DNA from: Providencia stuartii
GTDB lineage: Bacteria; Pseudomonadota; Gammaproteobacteria; Enterobacterales; Enterobacteriaceae
Length of the DNA: 64,000 nucleotides
Assembly: GCF_029277985.1 (NCBI RefSeq)
Contig: NZ_CP119546.1
Location: 4,092,001-4,156,000, forward strand
Reading direction: 5' to 3'
Below are positions 48,752 through 60,442 of this stretch, one piece after another. A model generated the notes under the pieces. The model was not told the origin of the DNA. It made no database searches and worked only from the letters and a program-made list of their open reading frames with translations. The translations under genes were made by a program, and so were the position numbers. Position 1 is the first letter of the stretch. The number at the start of each line of letters is the position of its first letter.

Positions 48752-49686
48752 TAAGGTTTCTCCCTTTTTGCTCTGGGATGAGCCACATCATAAACATTAG
48801 CCAAATGCTGAAAATCTAAGTGTGTATAGATTTGCGTTGTTGATAAGTTGGCATGGCCGAGCAATTCTTGCACACCGCGTAAATTACCACTTGATTCAAG
48901 AATATGTGTTGCAAATGAATGGCGCAACTTATGTGGGTTAATATGGCTATTTACCCCTTGTTTAATGCCCCATTGCTCAAAACGTTTTTGCACATTACGG
49001 TTTGATATTCGTTTGCCACTCTGTGTCGAAATAAAAACGGCATTATCTTCCGGTGCATATAACTCACGCATTTCTAGCCAACGTGTTAACCAACTCACCG
49101 CGGTTTTACCTAATGGGATTTTACGTTCTTTACTGCCTTTTCCCATCACTTTGACTTCACCCGAGGCGAGATCTAAATGACGAATATCTAATCCAACTAA
49201 TTCAGATAAACGCAGCCCCGCGCCATACATCACTTCTAACATGGTTCTGTCTCGCACCACCAGTGGGTCACCGCTATCCATATTCAGTAATTGTGAGACT
49301 TCATCAACATCCATATTCTTTGGCAGTCGCTTTTTCGCTTTTGGCGCCTGTACTGCTTTGACTGGATTAGCCGGTAATTCACCTTGTTGTACCATCCAAT
49401 CACAAAAACTCCGTAATGCAGACAATCGCAGCGCCATACTGGCTGCTTGCAAGCCTGCTCGACGGCTTTTAGCCGCGATATTACGGGCTTTAACGACATC
49501 AAGCTGTTGCCACTCACTCACCTTCATTTCATTGAGCATTTCTGTCACTGTCGTGAGCTGGCGGCGATAATTAGTGATCGTGACAGGGCTTAATCTACGC
49601 TCAACATGTAAATAACGTAAAAATGCTTCGACTTGGGTCATCAGCCCTTCCGGCTGAGTCGTTATAAGCGTTCTATCCATCGGCAT
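48751..49686 (-). CDS. xerC: Site-specific tyrosine recombinase XerC
   Basis: XerC works with XerD at dif to resolve chromosome dimers, and is used by many mobile elements. The N-terminal core-binding domain ([19 protein letters not shown]) precedes the catalytic domain with the residues Arg ([12 protein letters not shown]), Lys ([10 protein letters not shown]), His-x-x-Arg ([10 protein letters not shown]), His ([11 protein letters not shown]) and nucleophile Tyr (IYTHLDF). The ATG at 49686 has GAGG 5 bases upstream and overlaps the end of yigA. It would be the recombinase acting at the dif-like sites in this window. Confidence 0.97.
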   Translation of the reverse strand: MPMDRTLITTQPEGLMTQVEAFLRYLHVERRLSPVTITNYRRQLTTVTEMLNEMKVSEWQQLDVVKARNIAAKSRRAGLQAASMALRLSALRSFCDWMVQQGELPANPVKAVQAPKAKKRLPKNMDVDEVSQLLNMDSGDPLVVRDRTMLEVMYGAGLRLSELVGLDIRHLDLASGEVKVMGKGSKERKIPLGKTAVSWLTRWLEMRELYAPEDNAVFISTQSGKRISNRNVQKRFEQWGIKQGVNSHINPHKLRHSFATHILESSGNLRGVQELLGHANLSTTQIYTHLDFQHLANVYDVAHPRAKREKP

Positions 49687-50366
49687 AATAACCTCGGTAG
49701 AATTTGAGCCACTTTTTCTAACATCACTGTTCCCATACCAGATTGATAATGGTCTCGATTTCGGCTAGTAAAAATGACCATTCCTGATTCCCCATGATGA
49801 CCAAAGAGAGAAATCGCTACCGAGCCTACATTCATAGCTTCCGGCAACAGCAGTTGTATTTCAGGGCCATTCAGCGTACCTAAATAATGCGTTTTCTCTC
49901 CAAAACGCTGAAGGCGAATAGATTCGAACGCACTACGGGAAACCACAAGTGCTTGCGCATCAAGAGGAGCAGACAACCGCCAACAATCACTAAATAAACG
50001 AACAGATGCCCCTGATAGGCCGAGTTTTTTTGCCCAGCGATTTAAACTGCTAAGCATCTCATTCAGGCTTTGCGCCATTGACATATCGATGACAAGATAC
50101 AGTAACTCATCAAATAACAAACCATTTTCATGCGCTTGTTCAACCATGAAACAGATATCTTGTTCGAGCTGTTTGATTTTTAGTCGCTGTCGATTCATCA
50201 CCGCTTCAGGTAACGAAATTGTCCCCTGTATTGCATGCGGTATTGAAAGTTGCTCAACAAGCGAAGCATTGCGGATAAAGAAGTCGGGCTGTTCCTGTAA
50301 GTAACGCGCCACTTGGCGATCATCAATTTGATAAGGGCTATCTGGCTCTATTTTCAGTTTATCCAT
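49662..50366 (-). CDS. yigA: DUF484 protein YigA
   Basis: The 234-residue cytoplasmic protein belongs to the DUF484 family with a GAF-like fold (about residues 90-225). It starts [20 protein letters not shown], the conserved family N-terminus. It is always found between dapF and xerC, but its function is unknown. Its end overlaps xerC by 25 bases. Confidence 0.93.
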   Translation of the reverse strand: MDKLKIEPDSPYQIDDRQVARYLQEQPDFFIRNASLVEQLSIPHAIQGTISLPEAVMNRQRLKIKQLEQDICFMVEQAHENGLLFDELLYLVIDMSMAQSLNEMLSSLNRWAKKLGLSGASVRLFSDCWRLSAPLDAQALVVSRSAFESIRLQRFGEKTHYLGTLNGPEIQLLLPEAMNVGSVAISLFGHHGESGMVIFTSRNRDHYQSGMGTVMLEKVAQILPRLLCRWIERL

Positions 50367-50519
50367 TATAACCTCTTGATGATTAAGTCTACTCTAAATA
50401 AATCCCAGTATAGTTAGATGGCAAATAAGGCGCTAGTCAGTCACAAAACAGGTCGCTAACGCCAACGCGTACAGCCAATAACGCTGTCACTTGCAATTTC
50501 TTGAGTCGCGAAATAAAGC

Positions 50520-51344
50520 TTAAAGTTGTAGTACCCCATCATAAACATGACTCGCAGGCCCTGTCATATATAATGGATGGCCAGGCCCTTCCCAACTAAT
50601 ATCAAGGGATCCTCCTGGCAAGTCAACTTTCACTCGATTTGATAATAACCCTTGCTGGATACCGATTGCCACCGCGGCACAAGCACCACTACCGCATGCC
50701 TGCGTTTCTCCCGCTCCACGTTCAAACACACGTAAGCTGATATGGTTCGCATTGATTATTTCCATGAAACCGACATTAACGCGTTCTGGAAACCGTTCAT
50801 GACTCTCAAGAACAGGGCCTAAGATTTCCACTTCAGCTGTTTTTACACTTTCAACCTGAATAACACAGTGAGGATTTCCCATCGAAACCACACCACATAA
50901 TACTGTACGTTCTAACGCTCTAATAATATAGGTTTTTTCTGCTTTGATAGCGCGAAAAGGTATTTTCTGAGGTTCAAATTCAGGTTCCCCCATATTCACG
51001 CAAACATCGTCATTTTCATTGATCGTCAATGTCATGCGACCTGCTTGAGTACTGACTTTAATTTTTTGTTTATTTGTCAGCCCTTTTAAACGTACGAAAC
51101 GTGCAAAACAGCGAGCACCATTGCCACATTGTGCAACTTCACTTCCATCTGCATTGAAGATACGATAATGAAAATCTAAATCAGGATCATAAGGTGCCTC
51201 AACTAACAACAGTTGGTCAAAGCCAACCCCTGTATGCCTATCCGCAAGGCGGCTAATCAGCTCAGGAGAAAAATAAACATTCTGAGTGACGCCGTCGACG
51301 ACCATGAAATCATTACCTAAGCCATGCATTTTAGAAAATTGCAT
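50520..51344 (-). CDS. dapF: Diaminopimelate epimerase
   Basis: DapF interconverts LL- and meso-diaminopimelate for lysine and peptidoglycan synthesis, using two catalytic cysteines. These are in [15 protein letters not shown] (near residue 73) and [14 protein letters not shown] (near 217). The ATG at 51344 gives [17 protein letters not shown] and 274 residues, as in E. coli; GGAG lies 6 bases upstream. It follows lptM by 21 bases. Confidence 0.97.
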   Translation of the reverse strand: MQFSKMHGLGNDFMVVDGVTQNVYFSPELISRLADRHTGVGFDQLLLVEAPYDPDLDFHYRIFNADGSEVAQCGNGARCFARFVRLKGLTNKQKIKVSTQAGRMTLTINENDDVCVNMGEPEFEPQKIPFRAIKAEKTYIIRALERTVLCGVVSMGNPHCVIQVESVKTAEVEILGPVLESHERFPERVNVGFMEIINANHISLRVFERGAGETQACGSGACAAVAIGIQQGLLSNRVKVDLPGGSLDISWEGPGHPLYMTGPASHVYDGVLQL

Positions 51345-51365
51345 AATCCGCTCCATCGCAGCAGC

Positions 51366-51554
51366 TTATTGTTGATTTGAAGACGGCGCTCGTGAATCTG
51401 CCGCGGTACTATTTTGAGCCTTAGGTTCAACATCTTCAGTTTGTGATGCTGAAGCCTGTTCTTCTGGTGGAAAATAGAGAGGGCCTTTTAAGCCACAACC
51501 AGAAAGAGTCAACAACATAATAAACGCAGAGAGTCCAACTAAACTTTTTTTCAT
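51366..51554 (-). CDS. lptM: LPS-assembly lipoprotein LptM (YifL)
   Basis: LptM is a small outer-membrane lipoprotein that helps mature the LptD disulfides and LptDE complex. The 62-residue precursor has a lipobox LSGC with Cys20 followed by the signature GLKGPLYFPPEE, which is the conserved LptM segment. The rest is low-complexity Ser/Glu. It is the first gene of the dapF operon. Confidence 0.93.
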   Translation of the reverse strand: MKKSLVGLSAFIMLLTLSGCGLKGPLYFPPEEQASASQTEDVEPKAQNSTAADSRAPSSNQQ

Positions 51555-51827
51555 TATATTTCGCCTGTAAAACTAACTTTTGACGTCTGAATAGGGTTAA
51601 CAGATTAACAGGGCAGCCTAAGCAAATCACTATTGTTCATCAATTGTATCGTGATTTTATTCCCTACCCACAATAGCATAATGCTTAAAAGAACAGTCAC
51701 CAACAAATGTTTTAGTATTCTCAAAAGAAAGTTACCCTGCGTCCTCCCTTTTCGTCGATTGACCCTCACTGATATTCACACCTATAATTTCTATTAGTAA
51801 ATTATTTAAGCTGATAGGAAATTAACC

Positions 51828-52145
51828 GTGAATGACAGTGAATTTCACCAACTTGCCGATCAAATGATGGCTTCTATTGAACAACATTTGGACAATTATG
51901 ACGGTGATGCGGATATTGATTGTGAAACGAATGGTGGTGTCATGACGCTCAGTTTTGAAGATGGCAGCAAAATCATTATCAATCGACAAGAGCCTTTCCA
52001 CCAAATTTGGCTCGCCACGAAACACGGCGGCTATCACTACGACTATAAAGATAATGAGTGGGTATGCGATCGTTCAGGGCAACGATTCACGGAGATGCTC
52101 GCACAAGCTATTAGCGCGCAAAGCGGTGAGCCTTTTACGTTTTAG
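51828..52145 (+). CDS. cyaY: Frataxin-like iron-donor protein CyaY
   Basis: CyaY is the bacterial frataxin that regulates iron-sulfur assembly on IscS/IscU. The 105 residues contain the acidic first helix ([31 protein letters not shown]) and the sheet motifs [21 protein letters not shown]. The GTG at 51828 has AGGA 8 bases upstream. It is divergent from lptM and convergent with cyaA, as in E. coli. Confidence 0.95.
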   Translation: MNDSEFHQLADQMMASIEQHLDNYDGDADIDCETNGGVMTLSFEDGSKIIINRQEPFHQIWLATKHGGYHYDYKDNEWVCDRSGQRFTEMLAQAISAQSGEPFTF

Positions 52146-52163
52146 TATTAACGATTCGTCCGC

Positions 52164-54737
52164 TCAATAATGATGGGCTTGATGATGCGGTGAAGTATCA
52201 AAATGCCCAGCATTCATTAATTCATCCTGCTCTTCAATATCGAAAGGCCAAGTTCCGCCTGAAAAGGGTATCACTTGGCTTTTGCCTTTATGAGTCACAA
52301 TTTGATAGAACTGCGGCAAATTAAAATTAATAAAATTAGCACCGTACGTAAAACGGTCATGAGACGATGAATAGAAACGGCTAACGTCTCGTACTAAGTC
52401 TTCTTTGGAGCCCTCACAGTGAGAATAAATTTCCACTCGGTTGGCTTCATCTAAAACATAAATGTTAAAGCCTGTGTTATCTGCGGTATTTTCAAAGAAA
52501 AACTGTACGATACCTTCACTTGCATAACCGTCAACAACGGCGGGTAAATGGTTATTTTCTTTGGCGTTTAATTTGACAGGCCAACCATGTAATTTATTGT
52601 GAGAAATGGCCCCATAGAACTCAACCGCATTTTCCAGTTTCTGAACTGAAACATTTAACCGTTCAAAGAATAAGCCCCATGTTTGCCCAGCAATCCGTAA
52701 CGCTTTGAAACGACCGGGGTCATTGCGATTACTTGATAAACGCAAGTCAATACACTCTGAAACCAACTGTTGTACACGTGTTCTCACTAGGCCACGTAAA
52801 TGCTCACAATAGCAGAAGACTTCCACCGCATCTGGCGGCGCAGCATCTTGATGCATTTTACCTAAAATGGTTTTGAGTGCCTCTAACATGCATTGCTCGC
52901 CGCTAAAGTGAAGTGTTCTCACTTCATTCCAAGAGTTGCGATACAGCAGATCAATACTACCAATTAGGCAACGTTGTTCTTCACCAAAACTAAACACGTC
53001 TAGCTTTCTGAAATCAAAATGTACCACTTGGTCTGAATAAACTTGTGTCGGATCTTTTTCTAAATTGACGATAATGGCTAAGTGGCGGATTTCACAAGGA
53101 CTATACAAGGCTTTTGGCGTTGGGGCCGGTAAGCGAATCGGAAAATGCCCCGAAACGTCATGCATCAATTCAAGTAACTTCTTCTCATCACATTGAGACT
53201 GACCATGATGCATATACACCTGAGTATTTTCAGTCAGTAATCCGTTAAAGTAAGCCCAAGCGACCAGTTTGTTCAAATAACGGTTATATTCGAGCGGTTG
53301 ATGACCAATAATGGTGTCAATATGTGGTGCTTGGTTATACAAATACCAACCGCTACGATTCGCGCGGCCAGAAGGAACATAAATAAACGTAAGATGTGGC
53401 TCACTGAGGTCTGGAGAGATTTGCGGGTTAACAAGTGTCACTTTACCCGGTAGCGCTTCAAAAGCAGCATATAACTTACGGGTTAATACGCCAATATCTT
53501 GTGGGCTGGCACTAACACTTAAATTATTACGACGAGCAAAGCGGATCAGGTTACGGTAACTTTGCATCATCGTGTCGAGTAACTCATTATGGGCTTCACG
53601 AACACGCTCAATTTTCCATTGATTGCGCAAATCTAACATCTCTAAACGTTCAGCACCCCACCCCCACGATTCAACTAACTGTGAAAGTACATCACGGCGC
53701 CAGCCAGAACATTCATCTTCAGTATCTTTGGAGAGTTTTTCACAGACTTTGAGGTAGAAACAACGACGAATTAAATCAAGGCGAGTAGTATCATTAATTT
53801 CGATTAAATAGCGGGTAACACGTTCTAACATTAAACAATAAGAATCTAAACCGTAACAAACTATCTCGCCAGCGTGGAGATGGCGTTTAAATTCTAATGC
53901 GAGTAATTTGCCTTTTGGATAATCCCACGAATAAGATTCTAATAGTAAGCTTTTTAAAACCGCTTTATAAGGTGAGTCGACACTTTTATATAATTGCCAC
54001 AAACTTGCACCAAAGTATTCAGCAGCAGACAGTTCGCCCAATCCACCGAGGTCTAGCCATTCATTTGGCGTTAATACCCCCTGAGCATAAAGCGACATCA
54101 CATATTCATCATAATGATGTTCTTCTTCGACGGGTACCATGGTCCATAACAGCCTTTTACCCGCCATACGTACCGCGGTACGGTAGAATTCATCAAGCAA
54201 TAAAATATGTTGTGTTGAACCGCAATCTTCTCCGCCAATATGGCCACTCGCATGGTGTCTAAAACGATTTTCATCGATCAAAAAAACCGTCACATCAATG
54301 CCAAGAGAAGCCGCCCACTGTTCGATTAATGTGCATTTTTTCTGTAATAGGCGCTTTTCTTCACTATCCAACCAAGAGGGATGACAAACCCAAATATCAA
54401 TATCTGAACATTGGCTTTGACCTATCGATGATGTACTCCCCATGGAATAAATGCCTGTGATAGGAAGTTCACCATTCGCTTTATCTGCTGAGGGAAGATA
54501 TTTTTCAAATTGCGACAACCATGTTTGTTGGTCATCATCAGGCGTGAAGAAACACACACCATGAGGGACGTTTCCTTCAATATAGCCAGGCATCATTGGG
54601 TGATGATAATGAAATAAGACAGGCAGCAGACTGTAAACCTTACAGAAGGTTTCATCCATTGACGCTGTCGCACGATCTAACCGAAGTTGGTTTATCGCAT
54701 CAAGTCTCTGTTTTAGAGTTTCAATATAGAGATACAA
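52164..54737 (-). CDS. cyaA: Class I adenylate cyclase
   Basis: CyaA makes cAMP from ATP for CRP signalling and is controlled by EIIA-Glc. The N-terminal catalytic domain includes the nucleotidyltransferase signature [20 protein letters not shown] near residue 95; the C-terminal half is the glucose-responsive regulatory domain (to about 857). The frame extends to 54770, but the TTG at 54737 gives [19 protein letters not shown], the same inefficient TTG start and N-terminus as in E. coli. The C-terminal tail differs from E. coli. Confidence 0.96.
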   Translation of the reverse strand: MYLYIETLKQRLDAINQLRLDRATASMDETFCKVYSLLPVLFHYHHPMMPGYIEGNVPHGVCFFTPDDDQQTWLSQFEKYLPSADKANGELPITGIYSMGSTSSIGQSQCSDIDIWVCHPSWLDSEEKRLLQKKCTLIEQWAASLGIDVTVFLIDENRFRHHASGHIGGEDCGSTQHILLLDEFYRTAVRMAGKRLLWTMVPVEEEHHYDEYVMSLYAQGVLTPNEWLDLGGLGELSAAEYFGASLWQLYKSVDSPYKAVLKSLLLESYSWDYPKGKLLALEFKRHLHAGEIVCYGLDSYCLMLERVTRYLIEINDTTRLDLIRRCFYLKVCEKLSKDTEDECSGWRRDVLSQLVESWGWGAERLEMLDLRNQWKIERVREAHNELLDTMMQSYRNLIRFARRNNLSVSASPQDIGVLTRKLYAAFEALPGKVTLVNPQISPDLSEPHLTFIYVPSGRANRSGWYLYNQAPHIDTIIGHQPLEYNRYLNKLVAWAYFNGLLTENTQVYMHHGQSQCDEKKLLELMHDVSGHFPIRLPAPTPKALYSPCEIRHLAIIVNLEKDPTQVYSDQVVHFDFRKLDVFSFGEEQRCLIGSIDLLYRNSWNEVRTLHFSGEQCMLEALKTILGKMHQDAAPPDAVEVFCYCEHLRGLVRTRVQQLVSECIDLRLSSNRNDPGRFKALRIAGQTWGLFFERLNVSVQKLENAVEFYGAISHNKLHGWPVKLNAKENNHLPAVVDGYASEGIVQFFFENTADNTGFNIYVLDEANRVEIYSHCEGSKEDLVRDVSRFYSSSHDRFTYGANFINFNLPQFYQIVTHKGKSQVIPFSGGTWPFDIEEQDELMNAGHFDTSPHHQAHHY

Positions 54738-55297
54738 GGGATACGCCTGGCTGAATGAACTTAACGACAAATCTGGGAATACCCAGCACCCAATAAAGAG
54801 AAATATCTACTCGTCATACTTCAAGTTGCAGCGCTACTAACGATGCTTACTTGCGCTAGTTACCTAGTTTTTACAACGCCTAGCGACTTATCGACCTGCC
54901 GCCTAGCGACATCTCGCGTTAATTAAAAGTAAGTTTAAATTTATTTTCAAATGAATTGTCGGAAACGTGATCAATTTAACACCTTGCGGCAAAAGGGTAA
55001 AGTAGATCACATAATTTTATCTGTGTATTTTTGATACAAATTAATTTTCAACATATTGTATAAAAAGGCTTTTTATTTTTTATAGCGACTGAATATCCCT
55101 TGTTTATCAATGGAATAATAACAAATCATCTGATTGCTCAAAAAAAACACACCAAGCATCCATCACAAACGTATTTCGCATTAGGCCTGTGCTTGAACGC
55201 TTCACCACTAAATTGACTTAAATTGAAATTTGTTTACGACTTTAACCGCACAAATAGCTAAACAATCCTTTGCATTACTTTCTTTTTTTGATGATTT
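54738..55297. other. cyaA/hemC divergent regulatory region
   Basis: About 560 bases with the cyaA CRP site and the promoters of cyaA and hemC. An 11-bp direct repeat CGCCTAGCGAC occurs at 54877-54887 and 54900-54910, 23 bases apart start to start. No gene is apparent in this part. Confidence 0.6.
54966..54981 (-). promoter_or_regulatory. CRP-binding site of the cyaA promoter
   Basis: Read on the minus strand the site is TGTTAAATTGATCACG, the same core as the well-known CRP site that represses E. coli cyaA (TGTTAAATTGATCACG). It provides feedback of cAMP-CRP on its own synthesis. Confidence 0.85.
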
Positions 55298-55447
55298 ATG
55301 TCGCAGCAACCTTATCAAAAAGAGACGCTTTCTATTAATAAGGCAATTAATGAATCGTTAGCTTTAGCGTCGTTAACTGGAAAATCCATCGCTAAAATGT
55401 TAAAACTAGGGATAATTGTATGGTTAATCTATGGCCTTTATGCCTGA
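55298..55447 (+). CDS. Possible 49-residue membrane peptide upstream of hemC
   Basis: The frame begins MSQQPYQKETLSINKAINES and ends with a hydrophobic segment (LKLGIIVWLIYGLYA, residues 35-49) that could span the membrane. Codon use is like that of nearby genes, and the stop is 12 bases before the hemC start, so it may be the first gene of the operon. The ribosome-binding site is weak (GATGA). I recognise no family. Confidence 0.5.
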   Translation: MSQQPYQKETLSINKAINESLALASLTGKSIAKMLKLGIIVWLIYGLYA

Positions 55448-55459
55448 GAAAGCAACGAA

Positions 55460-56404
55460 ATGACTTCAATAAATATCGTCCGTATTGCAACACGTAAAAG
55501 CCCTTTAGCTATGTGGCAAGCACACTTTGTTAAAGAGAAGCTCGAACAACTACACCCCGGTTTGCAGGTTGAACTGGTACCGATGGTGACTAAAGGCGAT
55601 ATTATTTTAGATACTCCCTTAGCTAAAGTAGGTGGAAAAGGTCTATTTGTTAAAGAATTAGAGTTAGCTTTACTGGAAAAACGCGCAGACATCGCAGTGC
55701 ATTCAATGAAGGATGTTCCCGTTGAATTTCCAGAAGGGCTCGGTTTAGTCACGATCTGTGAGCGTGAAGACCCACGTGACGCTTTTGTGTCTAATCACTT
55801 TGACAGCCTTGAGGCTCTACCTAGCGGTAGCATAGTGGGAACGTCCAGTTTGCGCCGCCAATGCCAAATACGAGAACTACGCCCAGACCTCATTATCCGC
55901 GATCTACGCGGAAACGTGGGGACTCGGCTCTCGAAACTGGATAATGGTGAATACGATGCCATAATTTTGGCCGTCGCGGGGCTGAAACGGTTAGGTTTAG
56001 AAGCGCGAATTCGTACTGCATTAGCGCCTGAACAATCCTTACCAGCCGTGGGACAAGGTGCGGTGGGTATTGAGTGCCGCTTAGAGGATGAGCGTACTCG
56101 TCAACTACTCGAAAAACTTAACCACGATGAAACAGCCATCTGTGTTCTCGCGGAACGTGCTATGAATATGCGCCTTGAAGGCGGTTGCCAAGTACCTATT
56201 GGGAGCTATGCGATTTGGCAAAATAACCAAATTTGGCTACGTGCTTTAGTGGGGGCGCCAGATGGTAGCCAAGTCATTCGTGGCGAGCGTTTAATCGCCC
56301 CAGAACAAGCAAAACAAGCAGGGATCTCTCTTGCTGAGGAATTACTCGATAAAGGCGCCCGCGAAATTCTCTCTGTGGTTTACCAAGGGAATCCACCGGC
56401 ATGA
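55460..56404 (+). CDS. hemC: Hydroxymethylbilane synthase
   Basis: HemC joins four porphobilinogens into hydroxymethylbilane in haem and sirohaem synthesis. The dipyrromethane cofactor Cys is in [13 protein letters not shown] near residue 243. Other conserved parts are [23 protein letters not shown] and SSLRRQCQI. Its stop overlaps the hemD start by four bases (ATGA). Confidence 0.97.
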   Translation: MTSINIVRIATRKSPLAMWQAHFVKEKLEQLHPGLQVELVPMVTKGDIILDTPLAKVGGKGLFVKELELALLEKRADIAVHSMKDVPVEFPEGLGLVTICEREDPRDAFVSNHFDSLEALPSGSIVGTSSLRRQCQIRELRPDLIIRDLRGNVGTRLSKLDNGEYDAIILAVAGLKRLGLEARIRTALAPEQSLPAVGQGAVGIECRLEDERTRQLLEKLNHDETAICVLAERAMNMRLEGGCQVPIGSYAIWQNNQIWLRALVGAPDGSQVIRGERLIAPEQAKQAGISLAEELLDKGAREILSVVYQGNPPA

Positions 56405-57156
56405 AAGTACTAGTCACGCGGCCTGAGCCAGCTGGTTGCGAACTCATCGCAGCAATCAAAGCAAAGGGAGGCGATGCTTTCGCTTCCCCGCTCATTAGTA
56501 TTGCGCCGGGTGCTGAATTAAATTTACTGGGATCACGCCTTCAGCAGCTTGATCAACACGATTTAGTCTTTCTTTTATCTAAAAATGCGGTCTGGTATGC
56601 ACATTTAACCCTTAAACAAGCAGGACGCAACTGGTCAGATAAGTTATCCTACTATGGGATAGGTCGTTCAACCGGCCAGTATTTTGAGGCGTTAACAGGT
56701 CGCACTATCCGTTGGCCAGAGCACGGAGAGACCAGTGAAGCATTACTTAGCCTTCCTGAATTGCAATTTCTTGAAGGTAAACGTGCACTTCTATTACGCG
56801 GAAACGGAGGAAGGGAGCTCCTAGCCTCAACATTACGTTCCAGAGGTGCAGAGGTTGAGTATTGTGAATGTTATGCGAGACACCCTGTTTTATACGATAA
56901 AACAGAGTTTAATCAACAATGGGTTAATGCAAATATTACTGATATTGTGATCAGTAGTGGTCAAATGTTAGCCTTACTCAATCAATTAATCGCTGAAAAT
57001 ACCAAAGCATGGTGGTTCAATCGCCGCTTATTAGTTGTCAGCGAACGGATTGCAGACCAAGCCCGCCAAAATGGTTGGAAAAAGGTCTGTGTGGCAAATA
57101 GCGCAGAAAATAATGCTTTATTGGACGCCTTATTTTCAACCGACATGGGATGCTAA
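56401..57156 (+). CDS. hemD: Uroporphyrinogen-III synthase
   Basis: HemD cyclises hydroxymethylbilane with inversion of ring D. The 251-residue two-domain protein begins [20 protein letters not shown] and shows the weakly conserved GRGREL-like segment ([21 protein letters not shown]) and VISSGQM. Family sequence is generally variable; synteny with hemC makes the call firm. Confidence 0.95.
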   Translation: MKVLVTRPEPAGCELIAAIKAKGGDAFASPLISIAPGAELNLLGSRLQQLDQHDLVFLLSKNAVWYAHLTLKQAGRNWSDKLSYYGIGRSTGQYFEALTGRTIRWPEHGETSEALLSLPELQFLEGKRALLLRGNGGRELLASTLRSRGAEVEYCECYARHPVLYDKTEFNQQWVNANITDIVISSGQMLALLNQLIAENTKAWWFNRRLLVVSERIADQARQNGWKKVCVANSAENNALLDALFSTDMGC

Positions 57157-57159
57157 TTT

Positions 57160-58386
57160 ATGACGGAACAAAATAATTCTACCGAAACGGTTAATAATGA
57201 AACTGTCGCGGAAACCCCAAAAAACCGCCAACCTAAGCCGTCTTCGGAGCAAAAACGTTCTGGTCTCATCGGTAGTGCCATCGCTATCGCAATTATCATC
57301 GCCATTGGTGGTGGTATTTATTATTTTACTCAACAAAGTAATGCGCAACTCGTGAATGAAAATAACGAATTGAAGCAACAGTTGAATGATTTAGCCGAAC
57401 AGCAAAAAGTTGACCGCCAGCGCTTGGATGCGCTGTTCGCCTCACAGTCAGAAATCAAAACACAGACTCGTGAATATGAAGAGCAGCTCAACCGTCATAT
57501 GCAAGAGCTACAAGCACATGTTAATACGCTCTCAAGCTCAGATGTTAAAAGTTGGTTGCTGGCACAGGCTGATTTTATGGTCAAAATGGCAGGAAGAAAA
57601 TTATGGAATGATCACGACCCAGTCACGGCCGCGGTACTCTTAAAAAGTGCGGATTCTAGTCTTGCTGAAATGAATGACCCTAGCCTGCTTGATATCCGTA
57701 AAGCCATTAAAAATGATATTGCTAGCTTAGCGGCGATCAATCAAGTCGATTATGACGGTATTATTCTTCGTTTGAATCAATTGAGTAATGAAGTCGATAA
57801 CTTGCGCCTCAATGAGATTAACAGCGGTGATGTGAAAGCTGAAGATGAAGGAGAAGTCTCCAGCGATATCGCGGATTGGAAGCAAAATCTATCACGGAGT
57901 TGGAAAAACTTTACTAATGATTTTATCACCGTACGTGCTCGTGACGGTTCAGAAGCCCCATTATTGGCACCAAATCAAGATATCTATCTACGTGAAAACA
58001 TTCGTTCTCAATTGTTGATCGCTGCACAAGCGGTGCCTCGATATCAAGAAGAAACCTATAAACAGTCACTCGAACAAGTTTCTACTTGGGTTCGTGCTTA
58101 TTTTGATGTTAACGCTCCGGCAACAAAAGCCTTCTTAGCTGAAGTTGATGATTTAATAAATCAACCGATCGCGACTGAGATGCCTGATGCTTTAGAAAGC
58201 CAACCTAAACTTGAAAAAGTAATGCAAACACGCGTTCGTAATCTGTTGGCACAGTCAGAAGAAGTGGCTAATACGCCTGCTGAAGCTGCACCGACAGAAG
58301 AAAAACAGCCTGAAAAAGCAGTCGCAAAACCTGAAGATTCAGAGGCAGCACCTCTTGATGCACCAGCCAATGAGCAGAAGGGGTAA
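57160..58386 (+). CDS. hemX: Uroporphyrinogen-III C-methyltransferase-like membrane protein HemX
   Basis: The 408-residue inner-membrane protein has one membrane segment (about residues 40-62, [21 protein letters not shown]) followed by a periplasmic coiled coil ([20 protein letters not shown]) and a helical domain. The tail is Glu/Pro/Ala rich. It is annotated HemX by position; no methyltransferase activity is known. The gap to hemD is 3 bases. Confidence 0.94.
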   Translation: MTEQNNSTETVNNETVAETPKNRQPKPSSEQKRSGLIGSAIAIAIIIAIGGGIYYFTQQSNAQLVNENNELKQQLNDLAEQQKVDRQRLDALFASQSEIKTQTREYEEQLNRHMQELQAHVNTLSSSDVKSWLLAQADFMVKMAGRKLWNDHDPVTAAVLLKSADSSLAEMNDPSLLDIRKAIKNDIASLAAINQVDYDGIILRLNQLSNEVDNLRLNEINSGDVKAEDEGEVSSDIADWKQNLSRSWKNFTNDFITVRARDGSEAPLLAPNQDIYLRENIRSQLLIAAQAVPRYQEETYKQSLEQVSTWVRAYFDVNAPATKAFLAEVDDLINQPIATEMPDALESQPKLEKVMQTRVRNLLAQSEEVANTPAEAAPTEEKQPEKAVAKPEDSEAAPLDAPANEQKG

Positions 58387-58388
58387 TT

Positions 58389-59582
58389 ATGATTAAAGTA
58401 CTGATCCTTTTTATTGTGCTTATCGCTGGTATTATCTTAGGCCCTCTCTTAGCGGGCCACCAAGGTTATGTTTTCATCCGTACAGATGATTATGATATCA
58501 CCACCAGTGTCACTAACTTAGTGCTGTGCTTTGTGTTGCTCCAGTTTGTCCTGCTGTTCCTTGGCTGGTGTTACCGTCGTTTTATTAGCACCACTTCACG
58601 AACTAAAGGCTGGGTCAGTGGGCGTAAATACCATAAAGCGCACTCACAAACACAAAAAGCCTTACTCAAACTTGCCGAAGGCGATTTCGACCAAGTTGAA
58701 AAACTGATGAGTAAACACGCGGATTTTTCTCAGCAGCCAGTGATTAACTATTTACTTGCCGCTGAAGCGGCACAACAGCGTGGAGATGAGCATCGAACTC
58801 ATCAATACCTCAATAGAGCCGCCGAAGTTGCTGGCAACGACCAACTTCCCGTCGATATCAGCCGTGTTCGTATTCAATTGGCTGAAGGCGAAGTGTATGC
58901 GGCTCGAACGGGGGTCGATAAACTTCTCGATCAAGCACCCCGCCACCCTGAAGTACTACGTCTTGCTGAACAAGCCTACTTACGTTCAGGGGCTTATCAG
59001 GCACTGATTGAACTGCTACCGATTATGGCGAAAACACAACTTCATAACGAAGATGAGTTAGAGGCATTAAAACTGAAAGCTTATAAGGGCTTGATGAATC
59101 AATGTATGGCTGAAAATGGTAGTGAAGGCTTGAAACAGTGGTGGAAAGCTCAGCCACGAAAAATCCGTCATGAAACGGCTTTACAGTCCTTCTTAGCTGA
59201 ACATTTGATTGAATGTGATGATATCGAAAGTGCTGAAAAAATTGTGATTGATGGTTTGAAACAGCAATATGATGAGCGCTTATTACTCCTCGCACCAAGA
59301 CTCCGTAGCGATAAACCAGAACAGCTTGAGAAAGTATTAAAGCAACTGGTTAAGCAGTCAGGAGCAACACCATTACTCAATAGTACAATGGGGCAAATCG
59401 CATTACAGCATGCGCAATGGGAACACGCAGAGACTTATTTCAAAGCCGCATTAGCGCAACGTTTTGATGCTCATGATGCCGCTTGGTTAGCCGATGCCCT
59501 CGATAAACTGCACAAAGCAGAGGAAGCCGCTAAAATACGTCAAGAAGCCTTACTGCATTCACTCAAAAAAGAACGTTCTTAA
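58389..59582 (+). CDS. hemY: HemY, TPR-containing inner-membrane protein
   Basis: The 397-residue protein has two membrane segments near the N-terminus (about 1-23 and 42-64) and a long region of TPR-like helices (LAEGEVYAARTGVDKLLDQA and others). It is the last gene of hemCDXY. It is required for normal haem or cytochrome assembly in some species; the exact role is unsettled. A terminator follows 24 bases after the stop. Confidence 0.94.
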   Translation: MIKVLILFIVLIAGIILGPLLAGHQGYVFIRTDDYDITTSVTNLVLCFVLLQFVLLFLGWCYRRFISTTSRTKGWVSGRKYHKAHSQTQKALLKLAEGDFDQVEKLMSKHADFSQQPVINYLLAAEAAQQRGDEHRTHQYLNRAAEVAGNDQLPVDISRVRIQLAEGEVYAARTGVDKLLDQAPRHPEVLRLAEQAYLRSGAYQALIELLPIMAKTQLHNEDELEALKLKAYKGLMNQCMAENGSEGLKQWWKAQPRKIRHETALQSFLAEHLIECDDIESAEKIVIDGLKQQYDERLLLLAPRLRSDKPEQLEKVLKQLVKQSGATPLLNSTMGQIALQHAQWEHAETYFKAALAQRFDAHDAAWLADALDKLHKAEEAAKIRQEALLHSLKKERS

Positions 59583-59606
59583 AAACTATTTTGAAATATA
59601 TAAACG

Positions 59607-59637
59607 AAAAACTCCACTTTATAAGTGGAGTTTTTTT
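59607..59637 (+). terminator. Intrinsic terminator of the hem operon
   Basis: A stem AAAAACTCCACTT/AAGTGGAGTTTTT with a 3-base loop is followed by T residues. Confidence 0.92.
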
Positions 59638-59911
59638 ATCCGCTATTTTTATTCTAAATACCATCATATTTAATCAAACATTTTTATCACTCATAATATG
59701 ATTAACAGTATTAGCCTAATTAAACTTATTTAAATACATTATATTGACGGCTGTTATCAGTCGCCATGATATTTAAAAAGCACAAATTAGACTGAAAAAC
59801 GCCTAATTGTTGTATAACATCAAACAAAATAACGGTTGTTCTGTAATATACCATTTACATAGTGTATAAATAATACATTGTTTTTGATTTAATCGAACTC
59901 AGGACATCTAC
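59638..59911. other. AT-rich gap after hemY
   Basis: No feature that I can support apart from probable promoter elements for the following small gene. Confidence 0.4.
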
Positions 59912-60139
59912 ATGAATGTAATTAAAACTATTTGGCGCTGGATCATTTCAACCCCGAATCGACTACAAGTATTTTTCGACCTGCTACTTTTAATTCTGTC
60001 ACCTTTTGTTTTTATCTCTATCATTGGTTTCGATACTGTTGATCTAAATAAAGACGTTTTCATCATTACATTTATTATTTTGTGTTATACCTACCTCACT
60101 CGCTGGTTCAGCAAGTGGTTTTGTAATCGCAAAAATTAA
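59912..60139 (+). CDS. Small inner-membrane protein of unknown function
   Basis: The 75-residue protein has two hydrophobic segments (about 20-40, VFFDLLLLILSPFVFISII, and 47-63, DVFIITFIILCYTYLT) and a basic Trp-rich C-terminus (RWFSKWFCNRKN). AGGA lies 7 bases before the ATG. It sits between hemY and glmZ, convergent with glmZ. No family recognised. Confidence 0.6.
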   Translation: MNVIKTIWRWIISTPNRLQVFFDLLLLILSPFVFISIIGFDTVDLNKDVFIITFIILCYTYLTRWFSKWFCNRKN

Positions 60140-60223
60140 TGTCATACAAATGAATTTCTGATTTCCTTCCGTAACAGCATCATGCTGTACAGAGGGAAAT
60201 CGCTCTAGTCGATGAGTTCATAT

Positions 60224-60253
60224 AAAAAAAACACCTGCCAGCAAGGCAGGTGT
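60224..60253 (-). terminator. Terminator of glmZ
   Basis: A perfect 9-bp stem ACACCTGCC/GGCAGGTGT with a 5-base loop is followed by eight T on the minus strand. It defines the 3' end of the sRNA. Confidence 0.95.
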
Positions 60254-60431
60254 AAATATACAATCAGGTCTACAGACGGATGGTGCCTCACTCAACGTTT
60301 CGTCCACGGGTTGATGAGAAGAGGATTAGCTCTTGTTCATCTATATTGGACAATAGGCACCGATAATCGGCTTTGCATCATTCCTGGGTTTATGAAGCAT
60401 TGCTGTCATAATAAGTGGAATGAGCATCTAC
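60224..60431 (-). ncRNA. glmZ: Small regulatory RNA GlmZ
   Basis: GlmZ is an Hfq-dependent sRNA that pairs with the glmS mRNA leader and activates glucosamine-6-phosphate synthase; RapZ and RNase E inactivate it by cleavage. On the minus strand the RNA begins GTAGATGCTCATTCCA, identical to the E. coli GlmZ 5' end. It retains the second hairpin (AAAGCCG...CGGTGC) and the glmS-pairing region ACGTTGAGTGAGGCACC (A to G at one position relative to E. coli), and ends in a strong terminator with eight T. Its length of about 208 nt equals E. coli (207), and the place next to hemY is the same. Confidence 0.95.
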
Positions 60432-60442
60432 ACAATAGATAA

